DNA of 8,558 bases from Treponema sp. (GTDB lineage Bacteria > Spirochaetota > Spirochaetia > Treponematales > Breznakiellaceae): the NCBI GenBank assembly GCA_031290325.1, contig JAITNU010000005.1, positions 1 to 8,558 on the forward strand, in the 5' to 3' direction. Shown in pieces: positions 1 to 6,765 of the stretch. The position numbers were made by a program, and so were the translations under genes. The notes under the pieces were generated by a model that searched no databases, was not told the origin of the DNA, and was given only the letters and a program-made list of their open reading frames with translations. Every line of letters begins with the position of its first letter. The stretch's first letter is position 1.

Positions 1-41
1 AGAGTATTATAAGAAATTATGTACATTTTTATTACTATCAC
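1..41 (-). CDS. possible start of a gene leaving the left edge
   Basis: Read on the minus strand, an open frame begins at GTG (41-39) or at the in-frame ATG (26-24) and stays open to the window edge; from the ATG it reads MYIISYNT. It lies downstream of the promoter and tandem palindromes at 84-158, so a regulated gene is expected here. Only 8-13 codons are visible and no product can be named. The GGAG at 44-41 is too far from the ATG and overlaps the GTG, so the start is uncertain. The strongest Shine-Dalgarno nearby, at 73-65, instead precedes a five-codon frame that ends where the GTG begins. Confidence 0.2.
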   Translation of the reverse strand, partial: MIVIKMYIISYNT

Positions 42-83
42 TCCAGTATCATCACGTAGAGCTTCCACCCTCCATAAAATATG

Positions 84-121
84 GCGTTATCCAGGATAAC
101 GCAGGTTACTTGAAATAACCT
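84..121. promoter_or_regulatory. two abutting 19-bp palindromes, probable tandem operator
   Basis: Positions 84-102 read GCGTTATCCAGGATAACGC, a perfect inverted repeat with 9-bp arms around one central base. Positions 103-121 read AGGTTACTTGAAATAACCT, with perfect 6-bp arms around 7 bases. Both contain GTTA-N7-TAAC in the same register, and their centres (93 and 112) are exactly 19 bp apart. Two different palindromes sharing half-sites at fixed spacing suggest paired sites for a dimeric repressor rather than a terminator. On the minus strand they lie just downstream of the predicted start of transcription, where a bound repressor would block a gene to the left. The regulator is unknown. Confidence 0.55.
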
Positions 122-129
122 TGTATTAA

Positions 130-158
130 TATATAGCACATTTATTTTTTTTTGTCTA
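130..158 (-). promoter_or_regulatory. putative sigma70-type promoter for the left-edge gene
   Basis: On the minus strand TAGACA (158-153) is followed after 17 bases by TATATA (135-130). The -35 box matches TTGACA in four or five positions and the -10 box is close to TATAAT. Transcription would begin near 123, at the edge of the tandem palindromes. The area is A+T-rich, so chance matches are possible, but spacing and position relative to the operator-like repeats fit well. Confidence 0.4.
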
Positions 159-164
159 TAGAAA

Positions 165-198
165 TACGAAAAAAAAATAAAAAAGTGGATCGCCACCC
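165..198 (-). terminator. intrinsic terminator after the cobU-cbiR pair
   Basis: On the minus strand, about 25 bases past the TAA of the TIM-barrel gene, GTGG-CGAT-CCAC forms a short hairpin (196-185) that can be extended by G-U pairs. It is followed directly by a long T-rich tract (TTTTTTATTTTTTTTT, 184-169). The stem is short, but the long U-tract right after it is typical of a Rho-independent terminator. Confidence 0.5.
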
Positions 199-218
199 AT
201 CTACCCGCATCAAATACC

Positions 219-959
219 TTATCCCGCTTTATTTACACCCAGTAACCCCATAGCCCCCAAGGTATCGATACTCATGCAGGCTTCTTCCCAGGAAAATACT
301 TCCAGGTTGACTACACCGGTAAAATTTTCCAGTACCGGAACCAGGTCCCTGAACCACCTATCCCCGGCCCGTACCGGACGGTGGTCCGGGAGCCGTCCAT
401 CCAGGGCAGCCTGCTCCCGGTCAAGACCGTGCAGGTGTATCTCCCTGATACGACCTGGGTAGCGCTTAAAAAAGTCCGCAGGGCTTTTTCCCTCAAGTAA
501 GAGATGCCCCGTATCCATGCAGAGTCCGGTTTCAGCAGGGAGCTGGGGGAGGAGGGCCTCGAAACGGCTGGTCTGGGTATTCTCCAGGAGAAAATGACCC
601 GCTTCCCTGCCCTGTGTACTTCCCCCGTATTTTTCCGTCCAGCCATTGAGGAGCTTCCCCTGGGCTTCCACCTGTTCAGGCGAGCTGGGGTGCACGATGA
701 GGTGGTGGGCAAAGGGCAAGAGCCGTGCCACAAGTTCTTCATGGGCAGGCTGCAGAGGATCCGGGAGGTGGGCGGTATAGACAAAACGGCCTGCATACTC
801 CTGGATACCGGCCCATTCCGTATCCAGCAGGCGTTTTACTTCAGCATCGTACATAAAAAAAAGCAGCTCCACCCCGGTGAGCACCGGGTGGTCTGCCAGG
901 AAGTGCAGGTTTTCAAGGTAGGTTCCGGGAATAACCCAGGAAGGAACGCTGAGGTACAC
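219..959 (-). CDS. cbiR: cobamide-remodelling hydrolase CbiR (TIM barrel)
   Basis: This 246-residue protein belongs to the AP-endonuclease-2/xylose-isomerase-like TIM-barrel superfamily. Candidate metal ligands lie at strand ends in the expected order: H64 (YTAHLPDP), H90 (IVHPSSPE), E126 (LLENTQT), D149 and H152 (CMDTGH), H175 and H177 (IHLHGLD), D192-H193 and E220 (NLEVFSWEE). Known of the family: CbiR, described in Akkermansia, is a member of this superfamily that cleaves the nucleotide loop of cobamides so the lower ligand can be exchanged. The assignment rests on fold, size and neighbour. The start is GTG at 959-957, directly after the TAG of cobU (962-960), with a Shine-Dalgarno-like AAGGTG inside the last cobU codons, so the two are probably translationally coupled. 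There is no signal peptide; it should be cytoplasmic. The alternative is a sugar-phosphate isomerase/epimerase of the same fold, less likely beside cobU. Confidence 0.78.
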   Translation of the reverse strand: MYLSVPSWVIPGTYLENLHFLADHPVLTGVELLFFMYDAEVKRLLDTEWAGIQEYAGRFVYTAHLPDPLQPAHEELVARLLPFAHHLIVHPSSPEQVEAQGKLLNGWTEKYGGSTQGREAGHFLLENTQTSRFEALLPQLPAETGLCMDTGHLLLEGKSPADFFKRYPGRIREIHLHGLDREQAALDGRLPDHRPVRAGDRWFRDLVPVLENFTGVVNLEVFSWEEACMSIDTLGAMGLLGVNKAG

Positions 960-1469
960 CTATTTCACCTTGAGCGGAATGCCGGCAATCATAAACTCCA
1001 CCGTATCTGCGGCAGCGGCGATGGCTCGGTTCGCCTCGGCCAACAGCACATTATAGCGGCGGGTGATTTCCTCAAAGGGAATGGCGCCCAGTCCTGTTTC
1101 ATTGGTAACCACAATGCAGTTCCGCGGCATACTCTTGATAAAGGCATCCAGAATCCGGGGGAACTCAGCTTCCCGCTGGTAGTACATGAGGTTGTTGATC
1201 CACATGGGAATGCAGTCCACCACCACCTGGTCCCCGCTACGGGCAATGGCCTTGTCCAGGTCCACCGGTTCCTCGATGGTAACAAAGCCCGCTGCCCCGC
1301 CCAGACGTACCCGTTCTTCCTGGTGCCGTGCGATACGGAGCCGCATTTCCTCATCCAGCACTTCAGCAGTGGCAATAAACGAAACCGGAAAGGTCCAGGC
1401 TTGTTGAACCAGTGCCAGGGCACGGCTCGATTTGCCTGATTTTACCCCGCCGGTGATAAGGGTAATCAT
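960..1469 (-). CDS. cobU: adenosylcobinamide kinase / adenosylcobinamide-phosphate guanylyltransferase
   Basis: CobU phosphorylates adenosylcobinamide and then transfers GMP from GTP to make adenosyl-GDP-cobinamide, the activated intermediate of cobamide nucleotide-loop assembly. The 169 residues match the usual family length. Visible motifs: P-loop GGVKSGKS (7-14); RIARHQ with H49 at the place of the guanylylated histidine; TIEEP (65-69); the Walker-B-like VVVDC with D85; NETGLGAIP (123-131); and the C-terminal family ending ITRRYN...AAAAD...AGIPLK. The start is ATG (1469-1467) with only a weak GGGA upstream. It is the first gene of a minus-strand pair with the CbiR-like gene. That partner would supply its substrate by opening scavenged corrinoids. 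No other cobamide synthesis gene is in the window, which fits salvage rather than de novo synthesis. Confidence 0.93.
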   Translation of the reverse strand: MITLITGGVKSGKSSRALALVQQAWTFPVSFIATAEVLDEEMRLRIARHQEERVRLGGAAGFVTIEEPVDLDKAIARSGDQVVVDCIPMWINNLMYYQREAEFPRILDAFIKSMPRNCIVVTNETGLGAIPFEEITRRYNVLLAEANRAIAAAADTVEFMIAGIPLKVK

Positions 1470-1477
1470 AATATCCC

Positions 1478-1506
1478 ATAGTGGGGGATTTACCGGTACG
1501 TGTCAA
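1478..1506 (-). promoter_or_regulatory. possible promoter of cobU
   Basis: On the minus strand a perfect TTGACA (1506-1501) is followed after 17 bases by CACTAT (1483-1478), a weak -10 box. Transcription would begin only a few bases before the cobU ATG, giving an almost leaderless message, which agrees with the poor Shine-Dalgarno there. I see no cobalamin-riboswitch core (such as GCCACTG) in the short leader. Confidence 0.3.
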
Positions 1507-1521
1507 TGGACGCCCGTGCCG

Positions 1522-1550
1522 TTGTGTTTTTGCCTGGTTTTGTGTATAAC
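1522..1550 (+). promoter_or_regulatory. putative promoter of the SNF2-family gene
   Basis: TTGTGT (1522-1527), a 17-base spacer and TATAAC (1545-1550) make a reasonable sigma70-type promoter. Initiation near 1557 gives a leader of about 27 bases containing the Shine-Dalgarno AAGGA (1572-1576) before ATG 1584. It lies downstream of the upstream in-frame ATG at 1500, which argues against using that start. It overlaps the cobU upstream region, so the two transcripts diverge from the same 114 bp. Confidence 0.45.
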
Positions 1551-1583
1551 TCTAGGGATAGACAGTATCCTAAGGAAAAAAGT

Positions 1584-4500
1584 ATGGCTCAACAGAACTA
1601 TGGGGTTACGCCCTGGGGAAAGTGGTTTATTGAGGTCCTCAATAGTTATGAAATGGGTGCCCGGCTCGATCGGGGAAGGTCTTATGCTAATACGGGAAAA
1701 GTCCTGTCCCTGGATATCACAGACCGGAAGGCGAGGGCTAAGGTCCAGGGGCATTATCAACCCTTCTATAAGGTAGAAATCAGTTTTCCTGAGCTGGAAG
1801 ACCAGGCGCGGGTCCTGCACTTGATTGAGGAGGATCCGGCCCTGCTTTCCCGTATAGCCGCAGGGGAACTGCCTGATGAATTTCTGGCCAAGCTCAAGGC
1901 AGAGGGGATCAACCTCATCCCCACCCGCTGGGAAGCAATGAAGCGCTCCTGCAATTGCCCTGATTACGGGGACCCCTGCAAGCACATGGCGGCCCTCTAC
2001 TATATTATTGCCAGGGAAATTGATGCTGACCCCACGGTGCTTTTCAGGCTCAGGGGTATGGACCTCGCATCCCTGGTGAAGCGTTTTGGCGCTTCTTTGA
2101 GCCAGGCGCTTCCCGCACCCTTCTCCATAAGCGAGGATTCGAGGCCCTGTATGGTGCCTGCTGCCCCGCCGGTGTTCCCGGAACTGCCCCTGTGTACGGA
2201 CCTCATTCTTTCCCTGCTTCCCTCGTCTCCCCCGTTCTGTACCCGGGACTTTACCATGGTCCTGGCGGAATTCTACCACCATGCGGCCCGGTTTCAGCTC
2301 TGGCAGGAGGAAACTGCTGAGGATGAGCATACCTTTTCCCGTTCCCACTGGTCCATCGAATGTGCCAATCCCGCGCCTGGGGCAGAACCGGTGCTGGTGC
2401 AGGAAATCGTGACCGGGGAACAGGTCAGGCGACCCCTCTATGCTGCCTTTCTCCGGTTCCGTTCCTTTGCCTCTGATGATGGTACCACGAGTTACACCTT
2501 TCTCTTCTATCTGTTTAAATTCCTCAACCTCCTCTGCGCCGCCCAAGCCTTTATCCCCGCGGTCTTGGTGGAAACCGTCCCGAACAAGGCCCGGCAAGCT
2601 TCCCCCGCGCTGCTGCGGATCATCTGGAAACCCTTTGACCGGCTTCCCCTTATCAATGACGCACTGAACCTGGTGGCGTCATATCAGGACCGGATGCTAC
2701 CCCTGGCTCCCGCCGGGAAGCGGTCTAAGCAGAGGAGCTTTGTGAGCAGCCGCAGTGTGGTGGATCTCCTGGCCTCAGCCTTCCTGGGGCAATGGGTACC
2801 GCAGAACTCCTTTGCCCGTCAGGTCCGGGGAAGTGAGGCGTTCAGGGAACTGCTGGACCTCTTTTTCCAGGGTGCGCTGATCGATGTCTCGTCTCCGACC
2901 TTGCGGAGTATGCCCATTGCCATGGATCGCTGGCTTTCGGTACTGTCCATTGATTTTTCAGCCTGGAAATACCGGCTCACCCTCAAACCGGCTTCGGCCA
3001 GGAATATGGCGGCAGCGGATTTCAAGCTGTCCATGGAGGTGCTTCTGGACACCGAAACAGGGGTGGTGAAGGTTCCCCTGAAAGATGCGGCCTCCAAGAC
3101 CGGTACCATTGAGGTGCTCAAGGCGCCCACGGCCCTTTCCCATTACCTCCCTGAACTGGGGACCCTGGCCTCCAAGAACGGGGTCCCCTTGTCCGGGGAG
3201 CGGCTCGTGGATTTCCTGGATAACGCGTCTCCGCTCCTTTCCCGGCTGGGCATTGAGGTGGTGTTCCCCAAAAATCTCCATCGGGAATTGAAGCCCCGGC
3301 TGGTCCTGAAAACCACAGCCAAGCATTCAGGAACCCTGGTGAACTACCTCGGTCTTAACGCGCTGCTGGAATGGCAATGGCAGATCGCCATTGGGGATAC
3401 GGTGCTCACTCTGGAGGAGTTTAACGCCCTGGTTAAGCAGAAAAAGGCACTGGTGCAATTCAAGGATACGTTTATCCGTCTGGACCCTGCAGAGGTTTCG
3501 CGGCTCCTCAAGCAGGCCCAGGAAGGGGGCGTTCCCCAGGTTAATGATTTCCTCAAGGCCCACTTTGCCGGGGACAGTCTCCTCTCCTTTGATGCGGAGC
3601 AGATCATCCAGAAGCTCCTGAGTGAGCGGCATTTCCCCATTCCCGGTACGCTCCATGCTTCCCTCAGACCGTACCAGGAGCGGGGCTATACCTGGATCTG
3701 CTCCCTCCTCTTTGCGGGGTTCGGCTGTATCCTCGCTGACGACATGGGCCTGGGGAAGACCATTCAGGCCATCACCGTGCTCCTGCGGCTCACTGAGGAT
3801 GGGCTGCTCCGGGACCGGTGTCTCATCATTGCACCGGCAGCGCTCCTTGAAAACTGGGAGCGGGAACTGAGCCGCTTTGCCCCGTCCCTCCTGGTGTCCC
3901 GGTATCACGGGACAAAGCGCAGCCTTGCCGGAAACGCGGCGGTGTTTTTGACCACCTACCAGACCGTGGTGCGGGATCGGGCGAGACTGGCGGACCAGCC
4001 CTTTTCCCTCTTAATCGTGGATGAGGCCCACCTGATGAAGAACGCCGAAACCAGGGGCGCCCAAACGGTCAAGCAGTTACGCTCTCAATACCGGCTTGCC
4101 CTCTCAGGAACCCCGGTGGAGAACCGGCTTGAGGACCTGCGCTCCCTCTTCGACTTCATCCTCCCCGGGTACCTTGGCACTGCCCCCCAGTTCAAAGAAG
4201 CCTTTCGTATACCCATTGAGGTGCTGCGTCAAAAGGAAACTGCCAAAACCCTGCGGAAGATCACGGCCCCGTTTCTGTTACGGCGGCTTAAAACAGACAA
4301 GCTCATCATCGCGGACCTGCCTGAAAAGATCAGCATCACTGAATACGCGACCCTGGAAAAGGAACAGGCAGCCCTGTACGAAAGTATCGTCACCGCGACG
4401 CTGAAAAAATCCGAGTCTATGGAGCTACCCCAGGAACGGTCGAGCCTGATACTCGCGCTGCTTACGGCTCTGAAGCAGGTCTGCGATCATCCGCGGGTGT

Positions 4501-5081
4501 ACGACAAGGAAAGCCCCGCGGTTTCAGGGCTTTCCGGTAAGGCCCAACTCTTGATGACCCTGCTGGAAGCCATCCTTGCGAACCGGGAAAAGGTGCTTAT
4601 TTTCAGTCAGTATGTGGAAACCCTTGAGTGTCTGAGAACCATCATCCAGGATGAACTCGGGGAGGCGGCCCTGGTCTACCACGGTGGTATGTCCCAAAAG
4701 AAGCGGAACGAAGTGATTGACCAGTTCCAAGGTGCAGGAACGGAGTCGGCGATGCACCGCGGTGAGGGGGACTGCCGTATCCTCCTGGTGAGTCTGCGGG
4801 CAGGGGGGCTGGGCCTCAACCTTACTGCAGCGAGCCGGGTTATCCATTACGATCTGTGGTACAACCCGGCAGTGGAAAACCAGGCCACTGACCGGGCCTT
4901 CCGCATTGGGCAAACCCGGAATGTCTTTGTCCACCGGTTCATCACGAAGAACAGTTTTGAGGAGAAGATTGACGCCATGCTTACCAGTAAGCGGGAGCTG
5001 GCGGACATGACCGTGTCCTCCGGGGAATCCTGGCTTGCCCGGATGAGCCACGAGGATCTCAAGACCCTGTTTGACCGGTAG
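1584..5081 (+). CDS. SWIM zinc finger SNF2-family helicase-like ATPase
   Basis: The protein has 1165 residues. The N-terminus (TPWGKWFIEVL, RGRSYANTGKV) is typical of SWIM-domain proteins, and the zinc finger is C123-N-C125, six residues, C132-K-H134. A long middle region, roughly 140-690, includes the SNF2-associated segment that precedes the motor in bacterial SNF2 proteins. The two-lobed ATPase follows: DDMGLGKT (719-726, motif I), DEAH (813-816, motif II), SGTP (841-844, motif III), KVLIFSQY (1003-1010), SLRAGG (1070-1075) and QATDRAFRIGQ (1100-1110, motif VI). All key motor residues are present, so it should be an active DNA-dependent translocase acting on protein-DNA complexes; its target is unknown. 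I chose ATG 1584, with AAGGA seven bases upstream, over the in-frame ATG at 1500, which lacks a good ribosome site and precedes the likely promoter. A GH28 gene follows after 16 bp. Confidence 0.93.
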   Translation: MAQQNYGVTPWGKWFIEVLNSYEMGARLDRGRSYANTGKVLSLDITDRKARAKVQGHYQPFYKVEISFPELEDQARVLHLIEEDPALLSRIAAGELPDEFLAKLKAEGINLIPTRWEAMKRSCNCPDYGDPCKHMAALYYIIAREIDADPTVLFRLRGMDLASLVKRFGASLSQALPAPFSISEDSRPCMVPAAPPVFPELPLCTDLILSLLPSSPPFCTRDFTMVLAEFYHHAARFQLWQEETAEDEHTFSRSHWSIECANPAPGAEPVLVQEIVTGEQVRRPLYAAFLRFRSFASDDGTTSYTFLFYLFKFLNLLCAAQAFIPAVLVETVPNKARQASPALLRIIWKPFDRLPLINDALNLVASYQDRMLPLAPAGKRSKQRSFVSSRSVVDLLASAFLGQWVPQNSFARQVRGSEAFRELLDLFFQGALIDVSSPTLRSMPIAMDRWLSVLSIDFSAWKYRLTLKPASARNMAAADFKLSMEVLLDTETGVVKVPLKDAASKTGTIEVLKAPTALSHYLPELGTLASKNGVPLSGERLVDFLDNASPLLSRLGIEVVFPKNLHRELKPRLVLKTTAKHSGTLVNYLGLNALLEWQWQIAIGDTVLTLEEFNALVKQKKALVQFKDTFIRLDPAEVSRLLKQAQEGGVPQVNDFLKAHFAGDSLLSFDAEQIIQKLLSERHFPIPGTLHASLRPYQERGYTWICSLLFAGFGCILADDMGLGKTIQAITVLLRLTEDGLLRDRCLIIAPAALLENWERELSRFAPSLLVSRYHGTKRSLAGNAAVFLTTYQTVVRDRARLADQPFSLLIVDEAHLMKNAETRGAQTVKQLRSQYRLALSGTPVENRLEDLRSLFDFILPGYLGTAPQFKEAFRIPIEVLRQKETAKTLRKITAPFLLRRLKTDKLIIADLPEKISITEYATLEKEQAALYESIVTATLKKSESMELPQERSSLILALLTALKQVCDHPRVYDKESPAVSGLSGKAQLLMTLLEAILANREKVLIFSQYVETLECLRTIIQDELGEAALVYHGGMSQKKRNEVIDQFQGAGTESAMHRGEGDCRILLVSLRAGGLGLNLTAASRVIHYDLWYNPAVENQATDRAFRIGQTRNVFVHRFITKNSFEEKIDAMLTSKRELADMTVSSGESWLARMSHEDLKTLFDR

Positions 5082-5097
5082 GTATATGGAGTGAACT

Positions 5098-6441
5098 ATG
5101 CATTATGACCTTGCTGCTTTTGGCGCCCAAGGGGTGCATGATAATTCCAGGGCCTTTGCCGCGGCCCTGCGGAGCTTACAAGCCGCCGGCGGCGGGACCC
5201 TCCAGGTGGGGAAGGGAACCTGGCGGACCGGTCCGCTGGAACTGTTTTCCCATAGTACCCTGGTGCTTGATGAAGGCGCCGTTGTTTCCTTCATACCTGA
5301 AGTGGAACGGTATGGGCCGGTGTACACCCGCTGGGAAGGGGTTTGCTGTTATGGTCTACATCCCCTGGTCTTCTCCAGCGGGCAGGAGCACATCACCATT
5401 ACCGGAACAGGCTGTCTTGATGGATCAGGGGCGCTGTGGTGGGAGCTGCTCAGGGACAAACGGCGTTCAGGGCAGTCTGTTCCCCAAACTCCTGGGGAGC
5501 AGGAGCTTGCCCGGTTGAATGTGGGCTTTGAACAGCAGCCCGGGGGCGGGGGCGGCCGGGGTATACAGTTTCTGCGTCCCCCCCTGGTGCAGTTTTATCA
5601 ATGCACGGAGGTACGGATTGAAGGGATCAGCCTGGTTAATGCCCCCTTCTGGACCTTGCATCCGGTCTTTTGCGAGTCCCTTAGCATCCGGGGACTGACC
5701 ATCACCAATCCCCATGACGCTCCCAACACCGATGGGATTGATATTGATTCATGCAGGAATGTGCTTATTGAGGATTGTCATATTGGGGTTGGGGATGATG
5801 GGATTGCCCTCAAATCCGGGTCTGGAGAGGATGGCATCAGGGTGAATAAGCCCACCTGTAACGTGCGTGTCCGTAACTGCACGGTGGAAGATGGGCACGG
5901 GGGTATTGTCATTGGGAGTGAAACCGCCGGGGGCGTGTTCGATGTTATTGCTGAGGATTGTACGTTTAAGGGCACTGACCGGGGGATCCGCATCAAAACG
6001 AGGCGCGGACGGGGCGGCCAGATTCGGGACCTTAGCTTCCGTCGTTTAACTATGGAAAACAACCTCTGTCCCCTGTCCATCAACATGTTCTACCGGTGCG
6101 GCGCAGATGTATCCAGCGGTCTTTTCAGTCTTGATCCCCTGCCGGTCAATCGGACAACACCTTCGATCAAACAGGTCACGGTTTCAGATATTCGGGCTCT
6201 AGGCTGCCGCGCATCAGCGGGGTTCATCGCAGGACTCCCGGAATCCCCCATAGAACAGCTTTCGATCAAGCGGTCTGCATTTTCCACCGATGAAGCCAGT
6301 CCTGTCAGTCCCGATGAATCGGACATGTTTCTGGGACTGCCGCCGGTACAGGAAAAAAGTTTCCGTATCCTCAATGTACAGGACCTTGTCTGTCAGGATG
6401 TGTCGGTACAGGGACCGCGGGAACCGTTCATCTACCGGTGA
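5098..6441 (+). CDS. glycoside hydrolase family 28 (polygalacturonase-type)
   Basis: This 447-residue right-handed parallel beta-helix hydrolase cleaves galacturonan-type or related pectic chains. All four GH28 active-site motifs are seen: N210-T-D212-G, G-D233-D234-G, G-H267-G and R298-I-K300, which supply the two or three catalytic aspartates, the histidine and the substrate-binding R/K. The N-terminal part has the family's FGA-x-G-x-x-D-N start and GGGT (31-34). No signal peptide or membrane segment is visible, so the enzyme is probably cytoplasmic and acts on imported oligosaccharides, most plausibly as an exo-acting enzyme; the exact substrate cannot be read. ATG 5098 has GGAG six bases upstream and lies 16 bp after the SNF2-family gene, so the two likely share a transcript although their functions are not obviously linked. 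A hairpin with a T-run overlaps the stop codon. Confidence 0.92.
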   Translation: MHYDLAAFGAQGVHDNSRAFAAALRSLQAAGGGTLQVGKGTWRTGPLELFSHSTLVLDEGAVVSFIPEVERYGPVYTRWEGVCCYGLHPLVFSSGQEHITITGTGCLDGSGALWWELLRDKRRSGQSVPQTPGEQELARLNVGFEQQPGGGGGRGIQFLRPPLVQFYQCTEVRIEGISLVNAPFWTLHPVFCESLSIRGLTITNPHDAPNTDGIDIDSCRNVLIEDCHIGVGDDGIALKSGSGEDGIRVNKPTCNVRVRNCTVEDGHGGIVIGSETAGGVFDVIAEDCTFKGTDRGIRIKTRRGRGGQIRDLSFRRLTMENNLCPLSINMFYRCGADVSSGLFSLDPLPVNRTTPSIKQVTVSDIRALGCRASAGFIAGLPESPIEQLSIKRSAFSTDEASPVSPDESDMFLGLPPVQEKSFRILNVQDLVCQDVSVQGPREPFIYR

Positions 6442-6454
6442 TCGAACGCTTTTT
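6425..6454 (+). terminator. probable terminator overlapping the GH28 stop codon
   Basis: CGTTC-ATC (6425-6432) pairs with GAT-(c)-GAACG (6440-6448) around a seven-base loop with one bulged C, giving an eight-pair stem. It is followed by CTTTTT (6449-6454). The stop codon TGA (6439-6441) lies inside the hairpin. The T-run is short and the stem is only moderately G+C-rich, so efficiency is uncertain. Confidence 0.45.
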
Positions 6455-6704
6455 CCCGACACAATGGGACAGAGTGTACAGTACCAGCGCTAAGGCCGAG
6501 GGGATGGAGTGCTGTGGCAGGAAGCGCACCCAGTCCTCTATGGTTGATCTTCTTAACCTTTTGACATTGAAGGGCTTTAAGCTGCTGGGTATTTCCGCTG
6601 GGGCGCTGAAAAATCCATCTGCGGAATCCGATGCCGCAGGACCGGGTATCCTCGCTTCGGCAAGGGAATTGTGCAGTAGAATTATTCCTAGTACCAGACG
6701 TGCC
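6455..6704. other. intergenic stretch between convergent genes, no gene assigned
   Basis: About 250 bases lie between the ends of the GH28 gene and the minus-strand pair. Both strands happen to be open for more than 110 codons across it (plus strand from a GTG at 6438, minus strand from 6787), but neither translation resembles a family I recognise. Both run through the flanking terminators, and neither start has a convincing ribosome site. A perfect 6-bp inverted repeat, CTGCGG (6619-6624) and CCGCAG (6634-6639), is present without a T-run. It could be remnant coding DNA; I assign no gene. Confidence 0.3.
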
Positions 6705-6736
6705 AAAAAAAAAGACCCGCCTGATGGCGAGTCTTT
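6705..6736 (-). terminator. strong intrinsic terminator of the paralogue pair
   Basis: On the minus strand AAAGAC-T-CGCC (6736-6726) pairs with GGCG-G-GTCTTT (6721-6711) around the loop ATCA, giving ten pairs with one mismatch. It continues into an unbroken run of nine Ts (6713-6705). It lies about 30 bases past the TAA at 6766-6768. There is no T-run on the plus-strand side, so it acts on minus-strand transcription. Confidence 0.85.
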
Positions 6737-6765
6737 ATGTTGTAAACGGTATTGCTTTGAACGTG

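Noticed and set aside
504..1439. Long plus-strand frame of 311 codons opposite cbiR and cobU
   Set aside because: Its translation is low-complexity and unlike any family, while the opposite strand encodes two well-recognised proteins; it is an antisense shadow.
1500..1583. N-terminal extension of the SNF2-family protein from an in-frame ATG at 1500
   Set aside because: It has no good ribosome site, precedes the likely promoter (1522-1550), and the typical family N-terminus begins after ATG 1584, which has AAGGA at proper spacing.
1470..1583. Cobalamin riboswitch upstream of cobU
   Set aside because: The leader is very short and I find none of the conserved riboswitch core sequence.
1503..2597. 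Minus-strand frame of 364 codons within the SNF2-family gene
   Set aside because: It is the antisense of conserved coding sequence with no family motifs; the plus strand has the SWIM and ATPase motifs.
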